In this document: one piece after another, positions 35,817-45,944 of the stretch
Numbering within the stretch: position 1 is the stretch's first letter
Layout: the number at the start of each line of letters is the position of its first letter
NCBI GenBank assembly: GCA_024734555.1
Contig: JANPWX010000346.1
Location: 38,588-102,587 of the forward strand
Source of the DNA: Trochalopteron elliotii
Lineage: Eukaryota > Chordata > Aves > Passeriformes > Leiothrichidae
DNA length: 64,000 nucleotides
Reading direction: 5' to 3'
Program-made: the position numbers and the translations under genes
The notes under the pieces: model-generated
The model's input: the letters and a program-made list of their open reading frames with translations, nothing else
Told to the model about the DNA's origin: nothing
The model's database searches: none

Positions 35817-38109
35817 GACAAGTTTTCAACTCCCAAAAGCTGAGCCACCATTCCTACCAGCAGAAGTCAGGTTAATAAATGATCTCTCTCCCTCAAACCC
35901 TTCTTCCCCAGAGCCTGACAGGATTGTGGTGCTGTCAAACTGATGCTCAGCCATGATCCATGCAGGGCACCAGGGTGAACCCTCTCACTGACCACTGCTA
36001 TATCCCTTGGAAAGCCTGGCTTTGTTTTCCAGCTGGCAAACAGCACTCTACAGAGCCAAGAGCTGGGAGAGCTGGACCAGGGCTCCTGGGTGAATTCTTG
36101 CCTGGATCCAGCACCATCACAAACAAAACACCCTTTGCTGCTTGAGATGAAGTCAGAGCCACCCTTGGACATTCCTCTGGTTTTCCAGACTGATCTGCTC
36201 CCTCTCCCCTTCCCTCTCTGCAGGAGCTCTCCCAGCTCAGGGCTCTGCATTGCTTTGCTAAGCATGTCTGGAGGGTGGTTAATGAAATGTTTTGGTGCAC
36301 AGGATCAGGTTTCCTGTGAGCTGTTTGCCGATGGCTCCACTCCCCTCCTCCGATGGCAGCAACCGGGCAGGGGGTTGCACCACGGGATTCCCTGGAGCAG
36401 CCAGGCTCTGCCCAGCCAGCAGCAGGGCACCGACTGCCAGGACCCGTCCTGACTGCCAGGACCTTCTCCCACTCCTGGGGGTCATCCCTGACCCACATCA
36501 GCTGAGGGTGTGGGGTGCTGATGTCAGGGGAGCAGAGCTGATTTGCACCAGGTTACGGCTGGAGCTGGGCAGTGCCAACACTCACCCACGCTGGGCTGGG
36601 GACAAGGTGACACAGGACTGTGCCATGGGGGGTCACACTCAGCATTACAGCAGCACAGAGGAGGTGCAGAGGCCCTGGACACTGTGGGACAGCAAGAAGA
36701 GGGTCTTGGGAATTCCTCCTCTTGCACAGGGAGAGGCTGACTGTTAACAGCAAGGTAACCCTGCTGGTTCCAGTGGCACCAGTACTGGTCTGTACTGGTT
36801 GGAAAGCAGAAGCCAGCCCAGGGCACAGGGCCAGGACAAGTGCAAGTTCTCCACCTGGACACCAGAGACCATCCAGCCATCACAAACATCCACACACATC
36901 CTCATCCCTAACGAGACTTTGTGATCACCCCGAAATGCACTCCCTGTGCCCTCCCACCCTGACCCCAGGTCACTGCTGGAGATGGGGTTCCCCTGTCCCA
37001 GGGGTGATGTCCAGGGCACAGGGATGCTTCAGCCACTCACTTCCTCATTGTGGAATTCAAGAAAGCAAACAGCCAGGCAAAGAGCACTCCCCGGGGTGAG
37101 CGTGCCCTTCTCGTGTCTCTCACAGTCACTCCCTGCTCCACTCGGAGCGAGCCCAAGCTGTGGGAGCCTTCACACCTCTGCCACGGCTTTGTGGCATCCC
37201 CTTGGCCGACTTCCCCATCCCAGGGCAGTGCCGCGGGATCCAGCAGCAGAAATCGCTCCAGGCAGGCAGAGCCCAGCGGCTCCCGAGGAGAGGCAGAAAA
37301 ACCTCCCCACACCTGAGTGCAAGCGAGCCGCGCAAGCCCAGCCTGTCCTTTGCTAGCCTGGGCTAAGCAAAAAGGCAGCGAGCAGATCCCTCCCATGACC
37401 CCAGACCTCCAAACGCAGCGAGGAGCGCTGGAAACCGCTGGGCTGGGCTCAGCCCACCTTGAGCTTCATCCCCCGGCACGTTCCTCTCCATCTCTTACGA
37501 GGTTTGGTCCCTTTCCCCATCGAAAAACCACCTAAGTGCCAACACCTCCCGTGAGTCTCAAGCCCGGGAGCAACCCAAGCACATCTCCAGTGAAGCAAAG
37601 AAGCCGGAGAGCAAGGGCTGGACAGGGGAAGCGAATGGATGGAAGCAAAAATGGGGAGTTACAGCAAAGGGAAAAGCGGTGGGTGGGTACGGGTGTGCTG
37701 GAGACGGAGGGGCTCAGGTTTGGACATCCACCCCAGCCCCACCACTGCCACTTCAGGGTGGGTTTCGAAATCCCCAGCTGAACCAGCGGGTTTGAACCAG
37801 AGGAACCTAATCCCCCTGAGTATCAACATCTCCGAGAGTGGTGCTTTAAAAAGCCGGCGGCGAGCCGCCCCGCGATAACCCCGGAGACAGCGGCGGTGGG
37901 GCGAACCGGGAGCCGGCGGCCAGCGGGAGCTGCAGGAGCCGCACTCTGCCCCGCGGGCAGACCCGCCTGCATCCCGGCCACCCCCAGCCGGGCTCAAGCC
38001 GCACACAGCACACCCCACACCGACACACAGAGCCCGGCCAGCTGCAGCCCCCCGCGCTCCGCCGGCCGCTCCCCACCCGCAAGGAGCCGGGAGGAAACAC
38101 CAACTTTAC

Positions 38110-38177
38110 CTAAAGGGTCTCAAGGTGACGAGGCATCTTCTGACCATTATCTTGCCATCCGCGTTGACAGTGATCAT
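38110..38177 (-). CDS. MGAT5B: MGAT5B coding exon 1 (start codon, cytosolic tail)
   Basis: This exon encodes residues 1-22 and two bases of Arg23, starting MITVNADGKIMVRRCLV. That is the short basic cytosolic tail (Arg13, Arg14, Arg20, Arg23) expected of a type II Golgi glycosyltransferase. The ATG is at 38177-38175 with A at -3, and an in-frame TGA lies two codons upstream (38183-38181), so translation cannot begin earlier in this exon. The donor is AG/GTAAAG at 38110/38109, phase 2. Visible 5' UTR is only the 83 bases between the ATG and the N run at 38261. The exon lies in a CpG-rich block, as expected for a first exon. Tail residues closely match vertebrate MGAT5B, with Ala at position 6 where I recall Pro in the human protein. 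An open frame through this exon and the Ns is an artefact. Confidence 0.95.
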
Positions 38178-38260
38178 CGTTCAAAGTTGCGGGCAGGGGG
38201 CGGCCCCGCACCCCTCCCCACAGAGAGAGGCAGCGAGGGCGGCAGCGAGCGGGGCTCAGC

Positions 38261-38614
38261 NNNNNNNNNNNNNNNNNNNNNNNNNNNNNNNNNNNNNNNN
38301 NNNNNNNNNNNNNNNNNNNNNNNNNNNNNNNNNNNNNNNNNNNNNNNNNNNNNNNNNNNNNNNNNNNNNNNNNNNNNNNNNNNNNNNNNNNNNNNNNNNN
38401 NNNNNNNNNNNNNNNNNNNNNNNNNNNNNNNNNNNNNNNNNNNNNNNNNNNNNNNNNNNNNNNNNNNNNNNNNNNNNNNNNNNNNNNNNNNNNNNNNNNN
38501 NNNNNNNNNNNNNNNNNNNNNNNNNNNNNNNNNNNNNNNNNNNNNNNNNNNNNNNNNNNNNNNNNNNNNNNNNNNNNNNNNNNNNNNNNNNNNNNNNNNN
38601 NNNNNNNNNNNNNN
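38261..38614. other. Assembly gap (354 N)
   Basis: This is an unbroken run of N starting 83 bases upstream of the MGAT5B start codon. The flanks are GC-rich, which is where short-read bird assemblies often fail. Every open frame crossing it is an artefact. A single further N lies at 7695. Confidence 1.
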
Positions 38615-38720
38615 ACAGGTGACAGCCCCCGGCGTGGGGACCTCGAGGGGCAGCGATGGCCCTTTGGCAGGGGGCACTCAGAGCAGAAATGCCGCCGAGC
38701 ACCGTGCCCGGGTGCTGTTT

Positions 38721-40304
38721 GAATTTTGGGAGGGGGATTAGGAGCAGGGCAAACCTCCGTTATGGGGAAAGGCGGGTCCGGAGTCTGTGACAGCAGCAGG
38801 CTGCAGCTCTGCGGCCCCATCACTCTGTTTTCTCTCTGGGGAGCACAGTCACGGCCCACCATGTGGCTCCCCAAAGTCCCCGGGTATCCCAGGGTGCTGC
38901 CAAAAGGACCAGGGCGGTGTCCTTGGGAAGACAAAGAAAGGGCCGTGAGAGCTGAGGCAGGAGGAGCAGTGCTGAGCTCAGCAGAGGTGTTCCTGGCTCT
39001 CCTGCGAAGGGTGACAAGCACAAAAAGCCTCCCAAAAGTTGGGATTTGAAGGAGCCAAGTGTGCACAGAGCCCAGAGACAGCCCATTGCCTGGCATGTGC
39101 CAGGATCCAGCTGTGCCTTCCTGAGAGCCTGGGAGGGACAGGGAACATCCCACCCAGGAGTGCAGAGCTCCAGTGAGGGGTGAGTTCTGTGGGATGGGAC
39201 CCTCTGACATCCATAAGGATAACACCAAGGTCCTTCTGTGCATCCCACAAACTCTGGATCGTGCCAATCCAGCTCCTCCCTGAGGCCACTGGCAGCAGCT
39301 TCCCATCAGGAAAAGTCTGGAGTGTGATGAGGCACCAAACATTAATTATTTAAGAATTAGGGGTAACATTGAGGGGGAAAGGGACCAAGGAGGAGATGGT
39401 GTCCTCCCATTCCTCCTTCCAGAATTGATCCTGGGCTGGAAAACGCCCCCAAAGGGTTTGACTTTTTTTTGGGGAGGCAGAAGGCAGCTCAGCCACCTTG
39501 GCTTCCTCCAGGTGCCTCCTGCAGCACTGACCAGGAAATTAAAAAATAAAATAAAAATAAAATAAAATAAAATAAAATAAAATAAAATAAAATAAAATAA
39601 AATAAAATAAAATAAAATAAAATAAAATAAAATAAAATAAAATAAAATAAAATAAAATAATAAAATAAAATATATAGAAATCTGCTCTTGTCAATCTCCA
39701 TGCATATCCTGGCAGGGTGCTGAGGTCAGCAGGGAGCAACAGTAAGGGTTACTTCTGCTGCTCCCAGTTCCCACCAGAATCAGCTGTGCAGGATCCATCC
39801 TCCCCAGGGATGGGAATGTGGCATTCCCCACCCCCCCAGGGCCCTCATCCCTGAGGAGAAGTGCTGCAGCAGCCAGTCCTTTCCCTGTGCTGCTGCTTGA
39901 AACAAAAGCTTAATTAACTACCAGCTCGCTGTCTGTTTAGAGGGATAAATCTAAAATCCAAGGATGGTAATAAAGCAGTGAATTATCTTCTTCGGCAGCT
40001 GAGAAGCAATAGCCCCAAAAATCAATATGCTGAAGTTATACTGCACACCACACACATTTGTTTGTTATTCTGAATTCAGCAGCAACAGGGAATGCAGAGA
40101 ACCAACTCAACAGCCAGCTGGCCCAAAAGAAACCAGTTTTGCACCAGTTAGAGCCTCTGCCCACCCAGAGGCAGACAGGGAGCATCTCCAGTGCAGGCTC
40201 CAGGCTGCCCCTCCACAACTCTGCCTGTAACTGGAGCAGGGCCAAAGTTCCAGCTCCAACACCAGAGCATCCCCTGGGAGATGGGACTCACCCTGCACTG
40301 CTGG
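38721..40304. other. 5' flank of MGAT5B, no gene recognised
   Basis: Non-coding-looking sequence upstream of the CpG island, with the AAAAT microsatellite at 39541. An AT-rich stretch near 39900-40030 might be regulatory but nothing specific can be shown. Confidence 0.5.
39541..39672. repeat. (AAAAT)n microsatellite
   Basis: About 26 copies of a 5-bp AAAAT unit, nearly perfect, ending in a slightly decayed tail. No SINE or LINE body adjoins, so it is a simple repeat and not a poly-A-type tail. Confidence 0.97.
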
Positions 40305-40309
40305 CCCAG

Positions 40310-40956
40310 GGTCCTGGTTTAGGGCAAATTTAGGAGGAGACTTCTCAATGGGGTCCCTCTAGAAAGCAAATTCAAGTGGCTTCTCCCTCCACCTGGTCAG
40401 GAGACATAAAACTCCTTTGAGAGAAGTGGAAAAAACTGTTTATTTAACGAGCAAAGTACTCACAAACATGGAAAATGAATAATATGAAACAATAAAACCT
40501 CTTGCTGTTCTGAAGAGATGGCAAATTCAGAAAATGCTTGCTGTGGGTGTAGCTGGGCTCACTCAGTCTCTTATCAGCCCCTCCAGTGCTGGAAAATGCC
40601 ATCCTGGGCCCTGGTGGGACACAGGTGTGAGCTCCTGGTGCTCTTCTGGGTTTTCCCAGAGCAGGGATGATCAGCTCCAAGAAAAAGAAAAGCCACAGTC
40701 CAGGGAACTTCTCTGCCTCAGCTAGCTAAAAACCAACTAAAAGCACAGGAGATCTGTCCTGCTCTTTGTCTGTGCTGCAGACAGCACAGTCCAGGAGCAG
40801 AATGTGGAGAGGCGAGTGCAGTTTCTGAAAACAAACTCTGCCCTTCTTCTACACCCCTTTGCTCTCAGAACCAGCCTTAAACCTGCAGAACTTAATATCC
40901 AGCATAAACAGAGCAGACAAATGGGCATATCAGCATCATAAAGTCACCTCAGGACA
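40310..40956 (-). mobile_element. Solo ERVL-type LTR, perfect target duplication
   Basis: On the minus strand it begins TGTCCTGAGGTGACTTTATG and ends AAACCAGGACC, the terminal CA decayed to CC. Perfect 5-bp repeats CCCAG lie at 40305-40309 and 40957-40961. An AATAAA signal lies near its 3' end. It is the complete reference copy for the LTR beside exon 3 (9173). It lies about 2.1 kb upstream of the MGAT5B start codon, same sense. Confidence 0.93.
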
Positions 40957-40961
40957 CCCAG

Positions 40962-42152
40962 CAAACAAAAGACCTTGGGAATTTTCAAATGATCCCTGGT
41001 AACTGTGCAACCCCGAGTCCCAGAGCTCCCTAACCAGCTCCCTAACCACAGAACACCATGGTTTGGGTCACCACGGCTGCAGGAAAGGGGTTATAAATGT
41101 AGGGGGGCTGTAACCCACTAGAAATAAAGCTTAAAATACTTTCTTGCAAAGGTCACAGACCTCATACACTCATCACTGCTCAGCTGGGGGCGCCTCCAGA
41201 CGAGCCACAGTGACAGGATTTATCTGGGCTTTTGGTGAGCAGTGCCCATCGGCTGGGGATCCAAAAGCCCCCCAGGACCCTCCACAGACTCCCCACTCCA
41301 GCCCAGGGCCCTCCCTCAGTGCTTTCCAAAGCCTGGGGGTTGGATCTGCCCACGTTTCATCTTGGAGCCTCCTCCTGAGCCTCAAGCTACTGGGTCTTCA
41401 TGGAAAAATAATGATCCCAGAGGGGGAAAATCCCAGCAAAGAGTGGAGCTGTAATGTGCTATGACAAGCCACTTCCTTAAGTTCTCCCGGCACAGTCTTG
41501 CCCCTGAGACAAGAGAGATAATTTGATTGCAGGAGCTGCAATGCCCAGATGCTTTGGGCATTAGGATCACTTAGTCACCGTCACTTCTTTGTCCCCCCCT
41601 CAGGCGACATTGCTGGGGACAGGGAGCTCTTTTATTGACACAAAACAACTCAGCTCCACCCCTGGCTCAGCCTCAATTGCTGCATTCACGGCTCTGCCCA
41701 TCTCTGTAGCAACGAGGCAGAAAGGTTCTGAGCCTGGGCCCGACCTCCTGGGCCCAACCTCCTGTGCCACTGAGCATCACCAGCCAGGGGAAGCAAAAAA
41801 AAACCCCAAAATTTGCTCCTCCGTTGGTGTTTGGAAAGAACACTGGGCAAAGAGCAGGGAGGGGGTGGCAGTGTCCTAAAGCCACCCTGGCATCCCCATG
41901 CATGGGATGCTCAGTGGCTCCCTGAGACTGCTGAAAAGGGACCAAGAGGATACCAGCAAAGATCCAGGGCACAGTAAATGAGGGTGCTGAAGATTCATCC
42001 ACCAGCTGAAGTCCCTGTGACAGCAGTCTGGAGAAGATGCAACATTTCCCTTCAACACTTGAAATCCAGAAACACTGCGTGGCTAACAGGCAGCAGTGAG
42101 AGGGCACCTGGCACTGCCCTGGGGGGATTTACCAATCATCAGGGTCCCAGAA
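40962..42152. other. Intergenic, possible older LTR remnant
   Basis: Around 41090-41150 a TATA-like TTATAAATG is followed closely by AATAAAGC, a spacing seen in the short LTRs elsewhere in the window. This may be the right half of an old LTR split by the 40310 insertion, but its left half and ends were not found. Nothing else recognised. Confidence 0.3.
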
Positions 42153-42582
42153 TCTGTTCTCTGCTCCATGAGGCTGCTCTCTGTCCCCCAGGGCTGTTCT
42201 CTGGGGCAGTTCTCCAGTTCACAGGGCTGTTCTTTGGTCTCTGGAGCTGTTCTCGATCTTTCCTGGTCCCTGGGGTTGTTCTTTGGTCCCTGGAGCTGTT
42301 CTCTGGTTCCTGGAGCTGTTCTCTGGTGTCTGGAGCTTTTTTAGGTCCTTGGGGCTGTTTGCTCCCTGGAGCTGTTTTCTGGAGTTGTTCTCTGTTCCCT
42401 GGAGCTCTTCTCTGGAGCTGTTCTCTTTTCTCTGGAGTTTTTTTTTTTTGGTCCTTGAGGCTGTTTGCTCCCTGGAGCTGTACACTGGGGCTGTTCTCTG
42501 TTCCCTGAGCTGTTTTCTGGAGCTGTTCTCTGTTCCCTGGAGCTGTTTTCTGGAAGTGTTCTCTGTTCCCTGGAGCTGTCTG
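42153..42582. repeat. Minisatellite, roughly 20-bp unit, with higher-order copy
   Basis: Degenerate tandem copies of a unit like GGAGCTGTTCTCTGGTCCCT fill about 430 bp. A longer segment starting GGTCCTTGRGGCTGTTTGCT occurs twice about 106 bp apart (42344 and 42450), so part of the array was duplicated as a block. The 176- and 209-codon open frames over it are translations of the repeat. Confidence 0.9.
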
Positions 42583-44886
42583 CATGGCTGAGGTGTCAGT
42601 GGGTGCAGGTGCCACCAGACAGACCCTGATCTCTGTCCCCTCCTGTCCTGGGACAGCAGCTGGGAGCCCAATGGTGATGTTCAGCACTTCTGCACTGCCT
42701 GAAGGCAGAGCCAGCAGCACCCCGGGGGCAAACCCGGCAGGGCTGGGGGCTGCTGCAGCTCTCAGCAATCAGGACAGGCTCTCTCAGCCCACGGGGGAGC
42801 AGGAGGAGCATTCCTGCCCTTGGATCCCCAGGGATGCTGCAGCCCGCAGCGCTGGCAGCACAGCCCAGGACACGTCCTGTGCTCAGGCACCTGCTGGAGG
42901 TGCACAGCCAGGTCAAGTGTAAAACACGGGATTCTCCAGCTCCCATCAGCACAGGGCTGTCAGCTCTGCGCGGGGAATTTGGGAAGCTCCTGCTCTTCCA
43001 GCCTGTCAGCACTGTGAATCCTTCACTTCCATTAGCTGCTAATTCACTAATTCAGCAGAGGAAAATAATCGACGTACCGATCACTCCTCAGCTCCCGATA
43101 GGATTATCTGTTCTGAGAGCAGCCGGGAAGCTGAACTTCCCTTTCTCTTCCTGCTTAAATAACCTCATGCATTTTCCTTACTATGTTAATTAAACCCAGC
43201 AACGACCCCGGCTTCACCGAGAAGCAAACACAAAAGGTGAAAGGAAAACCTGAAGCAGCTTTATCGGTCAGGAAGGGTTCCTGGCTCCCCGGCTGCAAAG
43301 AGAGATGCTCAGAGGAAACACGAGCAGCAATTAAAAATTAAAGAGAGAGGAAGATGTGTGCAGCAGAGAAGGGAGGTGCATTTGGATCGCTGTAGTGCAT
43401 TAAGGGGCAGCTCCTGACCCCCTCGGGGAGCACAATTCCCTCCCTGGGCAGCTCTGCCCAGCTCCATCCAGGCAGAGAACAGGCAACAAAGAAGGGACCG
43501 AGCTCAGGGTAAAGGAGAGCAGCAGGGTAGGGTGGAAAATGATGAACCACTGCTCCTGCAGGGGAGAGAGCATCCTTCCTCCCTTTGGGTGAGGTTATTT
43601 GAGGCTAAACACCCCAGAGAGCCCTCACCGGGAAAGGGGCCAGGAAAAAAGTCAAGGAAAGAGTCGGCCCCGAGGGCTGGATGTGTCCCTTTGCCGGGCA
43701 GACTTCTCAGAGCTGCCACTTCAGGTTTGCCTCCCCCCGTGCCTTTCTGTCACACTCAGCTGAGCACATTTCCCAGCCCGGTGCGGTCCCAGGAGAACAA
43801 AACATTGCTCAGCCACTGGATTAGCATCGAAAGGACAAGGAAAATCCTCTGGAGGAGCCTCCCAGGCTTGTTAGCACGTTATCCTGAGCTCCTGCAGCAA
43901 GTGCTGCCTCCCCGGCCCGGGGGAGCCCAGGAGCTCCCCCAGCCATCCCAGGGGATGAGGATGGATTTTATCCCCTGTGGAACAAGCCCTCTGACCTGGT
44001 GGCACCACCATGCACGGTGTGGAGATGAGTTTGAGCTCAAGGTGAAAGTGCTTCACACAGGGCTGGGAAGAACAGAGACATTAACCCACCCCCAACAGGC
44101 TCCTGCGTCCACAAGGGCTGACCCAGCGAGCCAGGGCTCACATCAACACCCCAAAATGAGCCCAGCACGACACTCACACCCCCTGCAAGGGGCTGGGGAG
44201 TGCCAGAGCTGGGAGTCACTGCAGTGAGCAGCAGGGTGCTGGAGCAGGAGGAAGGTTTAGCCAAATTAAGAGGGACAAGATGTATCAAACTTCAGCTGTA
44301 ATTAAAGAAAATCAAGTCAGGGGTGAGAAGAGCAAGAGCTCTCCAGCCTTTTAATGACTGTGGGAGAGTCGAGGCTGCTGCACAGCGCTCACAGCCCTTC
44401 CTGGCAGGGCTTGTGAGGAGTTTGTGCCTCTGCCCCACGGGCAGGGTGTTCCTGAGCCCAACAGCCACAGCCCAGCCCCCAAAGGGGAGCTGAGGGTCTC
44501 CCACCCCATCCCTTGGGGCCCATCAGAGGGGACAGAAGTGCCATTGTCCCAGTTCCCCCCAAATGTTGGTGCCCCGCAGGCAAAGCTCAGCTCCTGCTGG
44601 TGCACAAATCCAGTCCTGCAGCCAGGCAGGGGGAATCCCCCTGAGATGAGAGCTGCACCTCTGCATCTCCCCTTTGTGAAAAACAGAGTTCACTTTCTTG
44701 GTAAATTTTAAGAAATAGGTTTAGTAAGAAAAAATAAGATAATCAGGTAACAAAAAAGCAAAGTACAGAAAAAAAACGCAAGCATTCAGCCAAGTCCACA
44801 ACCTGCTATTTTAGAGGCTTTCTTTAAATACCCTTTCTATTGCATCAGTCTTGTTGAATATTCAAACTTTTCTACAAACTAGTTTT
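42583..44886. other. Intergenic, no gene recognised
   Basis: A stretch at about 43000-43230 mixes homeodomain-like TAATT motifs with several CpGs and looks like a candidate regulatory element. From 44700 to 44886 the sequence turns AT-rich and resembles the decayed end of an ERV LTR (a TTAGTAAGAAA region), cut by the next LTR. No coding exon recognised. Confidence 0.4.
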
Positions 44887-45191
44887 TGTATCCCTGGTTC
44901 CACGCCTGAGATGTTTTGGTTTTTTGAAATTCTCTTCCCAGGGAATTTTCTGTAAACAAGAGACATGTTTTTGTAACTGTAACTTTGTTATTCATTCCTT
45001 TTCCTAGGAGGGACTTCTTCTTGATGTCCCTCTGGTCTGACCAATGTGATTGAGGAGGTTTGCCTTTGTCTCACCAATCAAATTGGTCTGTGTAGAATAG
45101 TATAAAAGGGAGACACATCCCAAAAAATAAAGGAGTCATTTCCAGCCTTCTGAAGTCACAGTCTGTGTCATTGTGGTGTAAAACAGTGTCA
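44887..45191 (+). mobile_element. LTR, family D, no target duplication
   Basis: Homologous over full length to 26747-27051. Starts TGTATCCCTGG and ends AAAACAGTGTCA, with TATAAAAGG and AATAAAGG signals. The flanks AGTTTT and GCCTGG do not match, so it may come from recombination between different insertions or have lost one flank. Confidence 0.85.
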
Positions 45192-45920
45192 GCCTGGGCC
45201 TTCCACTGCCCTGGTTGGGGCACAGCCAGGAGAAGAGCAGGGGAGCCCAGCAATGCTCAGGGCTCCGTGGGCTGCCCTGGCTGCTGTGAAGACATTGGGA
45301 GCCTCCAGTTGAGTTGAGGGTCCCTTTCTCCTGCTGGGGTTCCTGCAGTCTCCCTTCAGTCCCCCCTGCCCTGCTCTGGAGGATGCCCAGCCCAGCTGGT
45401 GGAGCAGACACAGGACCTGGGCACAGGAGGCTTTTGTTACCAACCCCTGGGAACCTCCAGCACCTTCCTCACCCTGTCAGCCCCATTCAGAAGGTGATGG
45501 CAGCTCCAGGCACAGCCCCAGGAGCTGCTGGTGCTGGGCATTATTTGAAGATGGAGCTACTGTGGGCTGAGGAAGAGACACCAACCCACAGAGCTCTCCA
45601 GCTCAAGGCAATTCCCTTGGGTGCCCGCCAGCCCCAGCTGTGTTAAGAGTTGCTGTACCAGGAGGCTGAAGGTGGGAGAAGTCTCATTTTCCAGCCCCAT
45701 CTCTGCCAAAAGACTTTAAAATTAATCCAGGAAATCCTAAACTGTCCTGAATTATTCAAATTCATGATGAAACAAATGGAAAGCCCCCAGCTATGGGCTG
45801 GGATCATGCAATTAGGCTGTTAGAAAATAAATGTCTGAAACCCTCAGACATTCAGACCTGAGAGACTACATGAAGAAAAATGTTCGCTTTTCACATACAA
45901 TGAGTGGAAATAATTTTAGA

Positions 45921-45944
45921 TTTTTATTATTATTATTATTATTT
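45921..45944. repeat. (TTA)n microsatellite
   Basis: About seven copies of ATT within an AT-rich stretch. Confidence 0.88.

Larger units (their letters stand above)
31863..37829. other. MGAT5B intron 1, largely unique sequence
   Basis: No exon or intact element recognised. Small tandem repeats lie at 33931-33989 (19-bp unit, three copies) and 35785-35816 (10-bp unit, three copies). Around 34730-34870 is an AT-rich island that could be regulatory. GC and CpG content climb from about 37100 toward exon 1. Confidence 0.5.
1..38260 (-). other. MGAT5B: MGAT5B gene, 5' part (coding exons 1-3 and introns)
   Basis: This is the partial transcription unit of the Golgi enzyme GnT-Vb/GnT-IX (glycosyltransferase family 18). 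In vertebrates it transfers GlcNAc from UDP-GlcNAc in beta-1,6 linkage to mannose, notably on brain O-mannosyl glycans and also on N-glycans. Three exons on the minus strand join in frame and encode the tail, membrane anchor and early stem. Order, phases and residues agree with the N terminus of vertebrate MGAT5B as I know it. Intron 1 is 6912 bp and intron 2 is 21943 bp. The next exon, which should resume after the split Arg109 codon, was not found down to position 1. The catalytic part (family length near 790 residues) therefore lies outside. The upstream limit is set by the sequence gap at 38261. MGAT5 (GnT-V) is the alternative, but its N terminus is different. Confidence 0.93.
37830..38720 (-). 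promoter_or_regulatory. MGAT5B: CpG-rich island over MGAT5B exon 1, interrupted by a gap
   Basis: CpG density rises sharply from about 37830 (runs of GCCGGCGGCG type) through exon 1 and the visible 5' UTR to the N run, and stays raised to about 38720. This is the usual form of a vertebrate CpG-island promoter and fits its place over the first coding exon. Transcription start, core promoter and most of the 5' UTR probably lie inside the 354 missing bases. No TATA box can be assigned in the visible part. Confidence 0.7.

Noticed and set aside
37896..38741. 281-codon plus-strand open frame over the promoter
   Set aside because: It crosses the N run and is antisense to MGAT5B exon 1. Its openness comes from GC-rich sequence and the Ns.
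38110..39342. 410-codon minus-strand open frame ending at the exon 1 donor
   Set aside because: It is joined through 354 Ns and is only partly in the MGAT5B frame. An in-frame stop lies just before the real ATG.
42139..42768. Repetitive protein of 209 codons
   Set aside because: Translation of the minisatellite, open on both strands.
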